Shown here in pieces: positions 1 through 6,461 of a stretch of 8,207 bases of DNA. The stretch is from positions 1 to 8,207 of the forward strand of contig CABUCT010000051.1 of assembly GCA_902490145.1 (NCBI GenBank), written 5' to 3'. The notes below the pieces were generated by a model that did no database searches, was not told the origin of the DNA, and saw nothing but the letters and a program-made list of their open reading frames with translations. This DNA comes from an uncultured Oscillospiraceae bacterium (GTDB lineage Bacteria; Bacillota; Clostridia; Oscillospirales; Acutalibacteraceae). Position numbers and translations under genes: made by a program. The number at the start of each line of letters is the position of its first letter. Within the stretch, counting starts at the first letter, position 1.

Positions 1-8
1 AATAAGAA

Positions 9-3000
9 TTATTGCTCAACAGGGAAAAGATCAATTTTTTTGACAGCTTTTTGAAGTATCTTGAGAGCATCGTCAGTGGTAATTCCTTCTTCTCCGTTAA
101 CATCAGCTGCTTTCTGTTGCTTAGCAGTCAGCTCAACTTTTTTAACTGAAGCCTGCAATGCTATAAGAGCATCAGCCGTGGTAACTTCTCCGTCTCCGTT
201 CAAATCACCGTAAACAACCTGTAATTTCTCATAATCTTCAATTTTCTTCTTAGCTCCACTCAGAACAGCTTCAAGATCGGCTAAATCAGTCATTGTAGCC
301 TTAACTTCATCATCGAGATTATTCAAAGCTTCTTCTGCAGCATCAGTATCAGCTTTAAACTTCTCGATATTTTCCTCATTGAGAGTTTCAATATCATTAA
401 GAGCGTTTACAGTGTCTCTTACTTCTTGAGCTTTTCTTTGAATTTCAGCTTCCTTTTTAGCAAGTATTAAATCACTTTCTGCTTTGTCAAGAATTGCATA
501 ATTCGAAATGAGTTCCTTATCAGCATCATCAAGAGCCTCGAAAGCATTTCTTGCAGCAACAATTTCAGCTTCGTCATCAACAGTAATTTCCTTATTGAGA
601 GCTTCGATTAAATCATAAACAGCTTTAACCTCAGGTTTATCAAGAAGGATAAATTCCGCTTCTTTTTGTGCAAGTACTTCCATAGCATTGAGGTTTTCAC
701 GGGTTCCGATGTTTATGAACTCTTCAAGAGCAGCTTTTGCCTCTTTTGCAGCAGCAATAGCACCAGCAGAATTTTCATTAACAGTTCCGATTGCTCCTAC
801 TGCTTCAAAGAATGCAGTTTCAGCAGCAGCACGGCGGTTCTTATAAGCAAGATCAACAAGTGCAAAGTTATCAAACTTGGTTATGCCAGGATTCGATTGG
901 GCAATGTGAATAAGAGCTACATTATCAAGTCCGTAAGTAGGATCTCCCTGCCAGGATTCGGTAATATCAGCGGTGCGGATTTCAACTCTCTGCCATCTGT
1001 TTGCTGTTACATCAGCCTCGCTGCGGAACTGCCATTCAAGCTGGTTTGCATCATTACCGTGAGAAATGAAAAGCTTCTGGTCTTTATCTGGATTTACAAG
1101 CATTTCAAATTGATAGTACCTATTGTAATTGTAAGAAGTTACATAATCGGTTGAGCCGTATTCTGCACCAACTCTGTTATACATAACGTCAGTTGCACCC
1201 AAAAATCCGTTTGATGCCTGTGCATCAACAACAAGGGCACCGTTTTCAGTAGTTGCAGCATTTCCTATAAAGTTATTAACATCCTCAGTTGCTCTATCAC
1301 AGTCATGCATAATAACTGCTTTACCTTCAAGCTCAGGTAATGCATCTGTTGTAGCAACAACATTATCCAGCCACTCATGATTAGTAGCATTAACATCATC
1401 ACCATAGTAATTAGCAAATTCAAGTGCCATCTTCTTTACGGAAGTAACATCGAATCCTTCTGTAGAATAAGCGATATTGAAAGGAATTCTAATATGATTC
1501 CATTCGCCTGCAACAAGCGGAATTTCATGAATATATTCAACATCAAAAATGAGAGCTGAATTTCCCCAGTTTGCAGAGGAGGTGTTGTTGCTGTCAAGAG
1601 AAGAAAGGACTACTTTGATACTCTGGGCTTTTTCAAACATATCTGCAGCTGCAGGAATAAAGTCAAATTCAATGTAAGTAATTCCATTGAAGTTGGTGGG
1701 CTCGGAGAATGCATAATACATTCCCACGCCGCCTTTCTGAGAGAAGTGGATGCTTGCTTCGCCTTCATTTTTCTTCTCTGTGTCGAGTTCCATACCGTCA
1801 CCGGTCCAAGGAGACCAACCATCAGTTGAATCACAATTTGAAATTACAAATGCATCAACAGGTTGAGGTTTAAGAGCTTCTTCAGCAGCTTCAAGTATTG
1901 CGAGGTTGGAAACAAGATCCTTTTGAGCATTGGTGAGTTTGTCATACTCTTTACGGACTGCTTCAACAGTTGCCTTTTCAACATCTGCAACAGGCTCGAG
2001 AGCAGCAATTTTGTCTTCAACAATTTTAGCTGCTGCTGCATCAACAGCACCCTGTGTTGTAGCAGCAGTGTAAACACGGATATCGTCGATAGCAATATTA
2101 TGTCCTGCTTCAGGTGCTGCGGAAATTGTCATAGATATAACATTAGTTATATCAAAATTGCCTTCTGTATTTTCATAATTAATGTTGTTTTCAATTTCCT
2201 GCCAGGCAACTACGAGAGGTGAAGAAATGTCAACAACAGCAGAACCTTCAGCAGAATTGAATTTTACAATACTATTTGCATATGAATTGCCGCCATCATC
2301 ATAAATCCACATCTTGAAAGATGCAATATCAGTGAAATCAATAGCTTTATTGAAGGTGTATGTAAGTTCTCCTGCACCTCCATTTGCAAAAATGTAATTT
2401 TCGCCTTGTGGAGCCCCAACATTCGAAGTTGTAAATGTTAAGCTACCGGTTGCAGACCAACCATCTGTAACTTCACATTTTGTTATTGTGATTTCTTTGC
2501 TGTCAATAACTATATTCTTGTAAGCTTCTTCAGCAGCTTCAAGTTTGTCTAAGTTGTCAACAAGTTTCTTCTGTGCATCAGTCAAAGCATTATATGCCTT
2601 GCGAGCTGCAGCAATCTTATCGTAATCATCAACAGTAACCTCGGTAGGAAGACCAGTGATAGTATCTTCAACAGATTGAACATCCTGATCTTTTCCAATT
2701 CCTTTTTCAAAGTTTACTCTGACATTATCAATACGCTGTTCATGACCGTTTCCGGGATGTCCCTGACCGAAAAACTTGATATATTTGACTTTAGTGCTGT
2801 CAAAATTTTCACCGGCCCTGGACCAGTCAATATTAACAGTGATGGTCTTCCATGTGTTTGCGGGAGGTTCCTGTGCCTTATAAGAAGCTTCGTCTACCCA
2901 AACTCCGTAATTGCTAAGAGTTTCGTCATAAGCTTCACAGTATCCTGCAGGAGCTCCTTCAGATGCAATTACGATTCCCGATTTTCCTTCGGCGGTTTCG

Positions 3001-3845
3001 GAAAGTGCCCTGTCTGTATTTGCAATGAAGTCAAATGTGACCGAAACTGCATTTGAAAAATCCATTGTTTCGGGCATATCATAGCAGGCAGCAAATCCTC
3101 CATCTTGATAAGTCTTGATACTTCCGGTTCCTTCGGTTTTAACATCAGTATCAAGCTCTATGCCATCCCCCGGATAGCAGTCCCAATTTTCAAGTGAATC
3201 GCAGTTGTTAATAACAACTGTTTCGGTATTATCAGAATTATTTTCCTCAAAAACACCCTTTACAACACTTATGTAGCTATCCTGTGTACCAGGACGGGCA
3301 ACGATAGCAATCCCCGTGATTGCAGTTCTGTCGAATGAAGCACCTGCAGTTGTCCAATCAATTGCAAATGTATTCATTCCGGCCACAATGTCCTTGAGAA
3401 TATCAGCATCTTTTACACGAACGCCATATGTTGTCCAAGCCTCTTCAGTAAGTTTGAAATCTCCGGTTGGAAGATCTCCTGTCATAGATGTAAGAGCAAT
3501 ACCAAAAGCAGAAGAATCGAACTCACTTCCTGTGTCACGAGTGAACAAAGATTCGAATGTATTGTCCTGATTTCCTGAACCAGTGAAATCAATTTTTACA
3601 CTTGTCATATTTGTTCCGTCAACCGGATTGGCAAACTGACAACGAGTTACCAAAGGCCACCAGATATTAATGGGATTTGCTCCATCAATACAGTCTGCAC
3701 TGGACCAACGAGATTTGTCGCTACAGTCATCAAGAACTATCTCAGTAGTCTCTGCCGATACGCTCAAAAGCGTTATCGTTGTCATACTTGCAAGCATAAC
3801 AACTGAAAGCAGTAATGAGAGTATTCTTTTGTAAGATTGTTTCAT
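9..3845 (-). CDS. Secreted multimodular dockerin protein with five carbohydrate-binding-like modules and helical spacers; no catalytic domain seen
   Basis: This 1278-residue protein starts at ATG 3845, seven bases after a perfect GGAGG. Residues 1-31 form a Sec signal peptide: KR near the N-terminus, a hydrophobic core, and a likely cleavage after VSA. Five beta-sandwich-like modules follow at about 34-200, 208-380, 450-595, 663-835 and 841-1000. Most open with a C-D/E-x(3-4)-W type signature (NCDSLENW, KCEVTDGW, NCDSTDGW), and four close with IDNV/IDDI/LDNV/FDNF, the pattern of jelly-roll carbohydrate-binding modules. Three-helix spacers lie at about 388-446, 600-660 and 1001-1208. A type I dockerin occupies about 1212-1273 and would bind a cohesin on a scaffoldin or cell-surface anchor. 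I see no glycoside hydrolase, esterase, lyase or peptidase motif. Inference: a substrate-binding or adhesive subunit of a cellulosome-like assembly. The architecture is clear, but ligand and partner are unknown. Confidence 0.88.
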   Translation of the reverse strand: MKQSYKRILSLLLSVVMLASMTTITLLSVSAETTEIVLDDCSDKSRWSSADCIDGANPINIWWPLVTRCQFANPVDGTNMTSVKIDFTGSGNQDNTFESLFTRDTGSEFDSSAFGIALTSMTGDLPTGDFKLTEEAWTTYGVRVKDADILKDIVAGMNTFAIDWTTAGASFDRTAITGIAIVARPGTQDSYISVVKGVFEENNSDNTETVVINNCDSLENWDCYPGDGIELDTDVKTEGTGSIKTYQDGGFAACYDMPETMDFSNAVSVTFDFIANTDRALSETAEGKSGIVIASEGAPAGYCEAYDETLSNYGVWVDEASYKAQEPPANTWKTITVNIDWSRAGENFDSTKVKYIKFFGQGHPGNGHEQRIDNVRVNFEKGIGKDQDVQSVEDTITGLPTEVTVDDYDKIAAARKAYNALTDAQKKLVDNLDKLEAAEEAYKNIVIDSKEITITKCEVTDGWSATGSLTFTTSNVGAPQGENYIFANGGAGELTYTFNKAIDFTDIASFKMWIYDDGGNSYANSIVKFNSAEGSAVVDISSPLVVAWQEIENNINYENTEGNFDITNVISMTISAAPEAGHNIAIDDIRVYTAATTQGAVDAAAAKIVEDKIAALEPVADVEKATVEAVRKEYDKLTNAQKDLVSNLAILEAAEEALKPQPVDAFVISNCDSTDGWSPWTGDGMELDTEKKNEGEASIHFSQKGGVGMYYAFSEPTNFNGITYIEFDFIPAAADMFEKAQSIKVVLSSLDSNNTSSANWGNSALIFDVEYIHEIPLVAGEWNHIRIPFNIAYSTEGFDVTSVKKMALEFANYYGDDVNATNHEWLDNVVATTDALPELEGKAVIMHDCDRATEDVNNFIGNAATTENGALVVDAQASNGFLGATDVMYNRVGAEYGSTDYVTSYNYNRYYQFEMLVNPDKDQKLFISHGNDANQLEWQFRSEADVTANRWQRVEIRTADITESWQGDPTYGLDNVALIHIAQSNPGITKFDNFALVDLAYKNRRAAAETAFFEAVGAIGTVNENSAGAIAAAKEAKAALEEFINIGTRENLNAMEVLAQKEAEFILLDKPEVKAVYDLIEALNKEITVDDEAEIVAARNAFEALDDADKELISNYAILDKAESDLILAKKEAEIQRKAQEVRDTVNALNDIETLNEENIEKFKADTDAAEEALNNLDDEVKATMTDLADLEAVLSGAKKKIEDYEKLQVVYGDLNGDGEVTTADALIALQASVKKVELTAKQQKAADVNGEEGITTDDALKILQKAVKKIDLFPVEQ
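27..212 (-). other. Type I dockerin domain (residues ~1212-1273 of the large secreted protein)
   Basis: There are two EF-hand-like repeats. The first, DLNGDGEVTTAD (from residue 1214), has the full D-x-N-x-D-G-x-x-x-x-x-D calcium loop and is followed by an ALIALQ helix. The second, DVNGEEGITTDD (from residue 1248), keeps D1, N3 and D12 but has Glu at loop position 5 and Glu in place of Gly at position 6. It is followed by an ALKILQ helix. The near-symmetric repeat pair and the position five residues from the C-terminus are typical of dockerins. The family's role is calcium-dependent binding to cohesin modules. Confidence 0.9.
456..635 (-). repeat. Three-helix spacer repeat, copy 3 (residues ~1071-1130)
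   Basis: The protein segment carries the recurring pattern V-x-D-x-I-x-A-L, then ITVDD, a second helix with AARNAFEAL-D-DADKELI, and a third helix NYAILDKAE. It matches copies 1 and 2 position by position in the second and third helices but has diverged more. It is flanked on both sides by further helical, Ala/Glu/Lys-rich sequence (about 1001-1070 and 1134-1208), which may hold two worn copies. This FIVAR-like fold is common as a stiff spacer in Firmicute surface proteins. Confidence 0.7.
1866..2048 (-). repeat. Three-helix spacer repeat, copy 2 (residues ~600-660)
   Basis: It sits between beta modules 3 and 4. It has V-E-D-x-I-A-A-L in helix 1, a central VRKEYDKLTNAQKDLV and a final NLAILEAAEEALK. 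The coding DNA of the last helix shares an identical 21-base stretch (1875-1895) with copy 1 (2523-2543), which suggests internal duplication or gene conversion. Confidence 0.75.
2508..2684 (-). repeat. Three-helix spacer repeat, copy 1 (residues ~388-446)
   Basis: It sits between beta modules 2 and 3. It has V-E-D-T-I-T-G-L, then EVTVDDYDKIAAARKAY, N-A-L-T-D-A-Q-K-K-L-V and NLDKLEAAEEAYK. The 'ALTDAQKxLVxNLxxLxAAE' pattern recurs widely in secreted Firmicute proteins as a spacer between globular modules. This is the best-preserved of the copies here. Confidence 0.78.
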
Positions 3846-3852
3846 TATTTTT

Positions 3853-3857
3853 CCTCC
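3853..3857 (-). promoter_or_regulatory. Strong ribosome binding site of the dockerin protein gene
   Basis: Read on the minus strand, GGAGG lies seven bases before ATG 3845. It is the strongest Shine-Dalgarno match in the window and fixes the start of the large CDS. Confidence 0.9.
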
Positions 3858-3870
3858 ATATTATTATTTA

Positions 3871-3888
3871 TCAAAATTAAAATTTTGA
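3871..3888 (-). repeat. Inverted repeat at the start of the dockerin gene transcript
   Basis: The plus-strand sequence tcaaaattaaaattttga has 7-base arms and a 4-base spacer. It falls at about +2 to +19 of the predicted transcript, just downstream of the -10 box. It could be a repressor operator or a weak, AT-only 5' hairpin. In DNA this AT-rich it could also be chance. Confidence 0.4.
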
Positions 3889-3895
3889 CAAAAAC

Positions 3896-3924
3896 ATTAT
3901 ATACCTTATATCTAAAAAGGTCAA
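3896..3924 (-). promoter_or_regulatory. Sigma-A type promoter of the dockerin protein gene
   Basis: On the minus strand there is a -35 box TTGACC (3924-3919), a spacer of exactly 17 bases, and a perfect -10 box TATAAT (3901-3896). Transcription would start near 3889, giving a leader of about 44 bases before ATG 3845 that includes the GGAGG site. Only the last base of the -35 box departs from TTGACA. I saw no match of similar quality elsewhere in the window. Confidence 0.85.
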
Positions 3925-3982
3925 TAGATTTTTTCAAATTATCGGTGTATTTTTTATAGTTTTAACATAAATAATACAATAA

Positions 3983-3997
3983 TTTGACATAGTCAAA
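3983..3997. repeat. Inverted repeat upstream of the dockerin gene promoter
   Basis: TTTGACATAGTCAAA has perfect 6-base arms around a 3-base centre. It lies about 32 bases past the stop of the small Cys4 gene and roughly 100 bases upstream of the predicted transcription start. It could be a regulator binding site or a weak hairpin ending the upstream transcript. The stem is short and no clean U-run follows, so a terminator role is doubtful. Confidence 0.35.
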
Positions 3998-4028
3998 AAC
4001 AATACAGTTATTTTTCGAAATGGAAATA

Positions 4029-4256
4029 TTAAATTTCAAAATTTTCTTCAGAATATTCCTTAAGGCGGATTTTCGGTTTAGGTGTTCTTTTCAAGGGATC
4101 ATATATGTATTTTCTGCAAATTGCATCAGGACTTACAGGTCCTCTTTTCATACACAACACAATTTTTCCGTTCATAGACATTTTCCCATGCTCGCAATAA
4201 CGGCACTCTTTTGGATATTCTGAACTTACATAATTACTGTTTTTCACGATTTTCAT
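4029..4256 (-). CDS. Small four-cysteine (putative zinc-binding) protein of unknown function
   Basis: This is a 75-residue soluble protein, or 72 if it starts at GTG 4247. I recognise no named family. Cysteines 18, 21, 35 and 47 form a C-x2-C-x13-C-x11-C pattern consistent with a small zinc ribbon, followed by a basic, proline-containing tail (YIYDPLKRTPKPKIRL) that looks conserved rather than random. The gene begins inside the 3' end of the ylbJ-like gene with a 23-base overlap. AAAGGA (4262-4257) directly abuts ATG 4256, too close for normal use, but sits nine bases before GTG 4247, so the GTG may be the true start. It is probably translationally coupled to the membrane protein. The Cys spacing and YDPLKR segment argue that it is real. 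A role in nucleic acid or protein binding is only a guess. Confidence 0.72.
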   Translation of the reverse strand: MKIVKNSNYVSSEYPKECRYCEHGKMSMNGKIVLCMKRGPVSPDAICRKYIYDPLKRTPKPKIRLKEYSEENFEI

Positions 4257-5304
4257 TCCTTTCTAATGAACACATAAAAACAAATGCAGTGATTATTAAG
4301 GATAAAGAAGCAATCGGTGAAACAGAGCAAGGTAATGCTATTCCTTCCACTCCGTTTGAAACTGCAGGCTGCACATTTGGAAATAAATTTACTATTAAAA
4401 ATGCAATTACACCTGTAAGCACCGCATGAATACATCTGCAAAGCCAGAAAATTCCGCTTTTTGTAATGCAATCAGATGCAACAGCAAGTATCTGTATTCC
4501 TGTACAAAATCCTCCGAACGCCACTACCGCAGCGAGCACATATACAGGAAGAATTTTTGAAGATGACAGGCAGGCTGATGTGACTTCTGTAATACAGTTT
4601 AACAGTACATCCGCTTTATTCGAAGGACAAATGAATTTCACAAGTTCCAAAAGTCCGGAAAATAAAACAACAGTAGAACAAATACACATCATTGATTCGC
4701 AAGCTTCTGAGGTTGCAACAACAAAACTTTGGCTTAATGCTTTTGGTTTTGTTTCTTCTCTTTTGCAAATGAATGAATTTGAGGGGCGATCAGAATTACA
4801 TATAAATATGCCCATTATAAATGAGGATAAAATACAGGATATATAAATAATCGCTCCCTGTTTTGAACTGTTTAAAAGGCCCTTCCCCACTGCGGTAATT
4901 GCAAAAGCAGGTGAAGGATTTACTGCAAAAAGAAGAAGTCTATTTGCACTTTCACGACTGATTTCACGATTTTTATATAAAATCTTTACTGCACAGGCAG
5001 CAGCAGGATATCCTCCGATTAAAGAAATCAAATATACATCACAATAATTTCTGTACCTGCCGAAAGGGAAAAGAAATTTTAATTTGTCAGACAACCAAAA
5101 TGCGGATTTTGTTTCGCAAAAAAAACAACATAGCACCATAAAAGGGAACAGCGAGGGGATTAAAATATTTGAACACATTAAAAGTCCCGTTTTTACTCCC
5201 GATACAGCAGTACTTCCAAAAGCAAGTAAAAGTACTGCAAGAGTGAAACAAAATACTGTTGTCAAAAAAAGCTTTCCTTTTTTGACACATGCAAATTTTA
5301 TCAT
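4234..5304 (-). CDS. ylbJ: YlbJ-like sporulation integral membrane protein (nucleoside-recognition/Gate domain)
   Basis: This is a polytopic membrane protein of 356 residues with several hydrophobic segments (about 11-33, 40-62, 88-108, 128-145, 150-170, 205-225, 250-275, 290-310 and 328-345). Family marks are the early ILIPSLFPFMVL segment (48-58), the glycine-rich LIGGYPAAACAVK (95-107), the helix EISRESANRLLLFAVNPSPAF (114-134) and a second inverted copy of the gate, AFGGFCTGIQILAVASD (262-278), followed by a CIHAV helix. In Bacillus the family is needed for spore development and is expressed in the mother cell; its transported ligand is not settled. ATG 5304 is preferred because GGGTGAT lies four bases before it. 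A GTG at 5313 would add three residues but has no good binding site. It follows the M24 peptidase gene after an 86-base gap and overlaps the small Cys4 gene. Assignment to the family is good; strict orthology is less certain. Confidence 0.82.
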   Translation of the reverse strand: MIKFACVKKGKLFLTTVFCFTLAVLLLAFGSTAVSGVKTGLLMCSNILIPSLFPFMVLCCFFCETKSAFWLSDKLKFLFPFGRYRNYCDVYLISLIGGYPAAACAVKILYKNREISRESANRLLLFAVNPSPAFAITAVGKGLLNSSKQGAIIYISCILSSFIMGIFICNSDRPSNSFICKREETKPKALSQSFVVATSEACESMMCICSTVVLFSGLLELVKFICPSNKADVLLNCITEVTSACLSSSKILPVYVLAAVVAFGGFCTGIQILAVASDCITKSGIFWLCRCIHAVLTGVIAFLIVNLFPNVQPAVSNGVEGIALPCSVSPIASLSLIITAFVFMCSLERNENREKQ

Positions 5305-5390
5305 TTTTATCACCCGCTAAAAACTTAAAACAAACAATAATCACTTTAAAGTTTATGCGGGCAAAAAAGTGCGTATCACATAAAATACAA

Positions 5391-6461
5391 CTATAAAATC
5401 ATAAGTTCTTTTGGAGACTCGGTGAAATTATGATACCCGTACGAAGTTATTACAACAAAATCCTCTATTCTTACTCCGAACTTTTCAGGAATATAAATAC
5501 CGGGTTCCACAGTTACCACATTTCCCTTTTCAAGTGTCGCCATGCTCATCATTGACAGATTTGGATATTCATGAATATCAAGTCCAACTCCGTGACCTGT
5601 GGAATGAGTAAAATATTCTCCGTATCCGGCTTTATTTATGATATCACGGCAAATCTTGTCTACTGACTTGCATTCAACACCCGGTTGGAGAGAATTTAAA
5701 CCTTCAACTTGTGATTCTAACACAAGATTATATACTTTTTTCATCTCATCGTCGACACTGCCAACCGCGACTGTACGTGTCATATCACTGTGATATCCGT
5801 CCACAACAGCTCCAAAATCCATTGTGATAAAGTCGCCTTTTTCAACCTCTTTTTCGGTCGGTACTCCGTGCGGCATTGAGGTGCGTTTTCCTGAAACAGC
5901 AATAGTATCAAACGACTCTTTTTCCGCCCCCTGCTTTTTCATGAAAAATTCAAGTTCAAGAGCTATATCCCGTTCAGTCACCCCTGCACGAATATAATTG
6001 ATTATATGTGTAAAAGCAATGTCTGTAAGACGTTGAGCTTCGGCTATTTTTCGAATTTCATCGCCCGATTTGACCATCCGAAGTTTTCTTATTGCACTGT
6101 TAACATCTTTATTAGAAAAAAAATCTATATCAGGGCAAATATTTTTAAGCACACCCAATTCAAATAGGGTGCTTTCTCCTTCGACAGCCGCAGTTTTTGC
6201 TCCGAGATTTGAAAGGATTTCTTTAACGAAAGAATTATAGCTTTGAACCAAAACAACATTCGCATCCTGAATTCTGTTCCGGGCAGCCTCAATATATCTT
6301 CCATCTATTCCGAAAACAGCATATTCACGAGAAATAATAAGAATTCCATCACTGGAACTGAAATCAGTGAAATATCTCCGGTTTGCAGCAGTCTGTATTA
6401 TTACACAATCGACTGAATCAGGCAGACACTGTGCTAACTTTTCACATTTTGTCATTTTCAC
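5391..6461 (-). CDS. M24 family metallopeptidase (Xaa-Pro aminopeptidase/dipeptidase type)
   Basis: A cytosolic two-metal peptidase of 356 residues, expected to release an N-terminal residue before proline or to split Xaa-Pro dipeptides. The N-terminal creatinase-like domain covers about 5-125. The pita-bread catalytic domain covers about 130-356 and has all five metal ligands: D215 (MDFG), D226 (SDMTRT), H290 (STGHGVG), E319 (VEPG) and E333 (RIED), plus H198 in the PHGVP loop. Length matches the short bacterial PepQ/YqhT class. The start is GTG 6461, overlapping the previous stop as GTGA, with GGAG five bases upstream. An in-frame ATG at 6455 would be eleven bases from that site. In many Firmicutes this gene sits directly before efp, but here a YlbJ-like gene follows. 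Which substrates it prefers cannot be told from sequence. Confidence 0.93.
   Translation of the reverse strand: MKMTKCEKLAQCLPDSVDCVIIQTAANRRYFTDFSSSDGILIISREYAVFGIDGRYIEAARNRIQDANVVLVQSYNSFVKEILSNLGAKTAAVEGESTLFELGVLKNICPDIDFFSNKDVNSAIRKLRMVKSGDEIRKIAEAQRLTDIAFTHIINYIRAGVTERDIALELEFFMKKQGAEKESFDTIAVSGKRTSMPHGVPTEKEVEKGDFITMDFGAVVDGYHSDMTRTVAVGSVDDEMKKVYNLVLESQVEGLNSLQPGVECKSVDKICRDIINKAGYGEYFTHSTGHGVGLDIHEYPNLSMMSMATLEKGNVVTVEPGIYIPEKFGVRIEDFVVITSYGYHNFTESPKELMIL

Noticed and set aside
666..1154. Plus-strand open frame of 162 codons inside the dockerin protein gene
   Set aside because: It is antisense to a clearly coding frame, is Cys/Ser/Ile-rich with no domain, and has no ribosome binding site worth noting.
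1863..2222. Plus-strand open frame of 119 codons antisense to a spacer repeat
   Set aside because: Its composition (runs of Phe, Cys and Ser) is the mirror of Ala/Glu/Lys-rich coding sequence, and no family is recognisable.
2676..3056. Plus-strand open frame of 126 codons
   Set aside because: It is the reverse shadow of beta module 2, with no start signal and no recognisable motif.
4021..4050. Terminator at the end of the Cys4 gene (GAAAT-TTAAT-ATTTC)
   Set aside because: A five-base AT-only stem with no U-run after it is not a credible intrinsic terminator.
4020..4223. Plus-strand open frame opposite the Cys4 gene
   Set aside because: It is a shadow. The minus frame has ordered cysteines, a basic conserved-looking tail and operon context; the plus frame does not.
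4466..4846. Plus-strand open frame opposite the ylbJ-like gene
   Set aside because: The minus strand encodes a coherent polytopic membrane protein with family motifs; the plus frame has none.
5343..5352. Ten-base perfect palindrome actttaaagt before the ylbJ-like gene
   Set aside because: Short AT-rich palindromes are expected by chance in this DNA, and no second copy or promoter overlap supports an operator.
5367..5382. Possible terminator hairpin after the M24 gene (GTGATACGCAC followed by T-run)
   Set aside because: Only three base pairs can form before a mismatch, so it is too weak to call a terminator.
5305..5390. Promoter for the ylbJ-like gene, including a sporulation sigma factor type
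   Set aside because: I looked for sigma-A, sigma-E and sigma-G patterns. TTGCCC with a poor -10, and a GATACGCA element with an ATA fourteen bases upstream, were the best, and both are too weak to claim.
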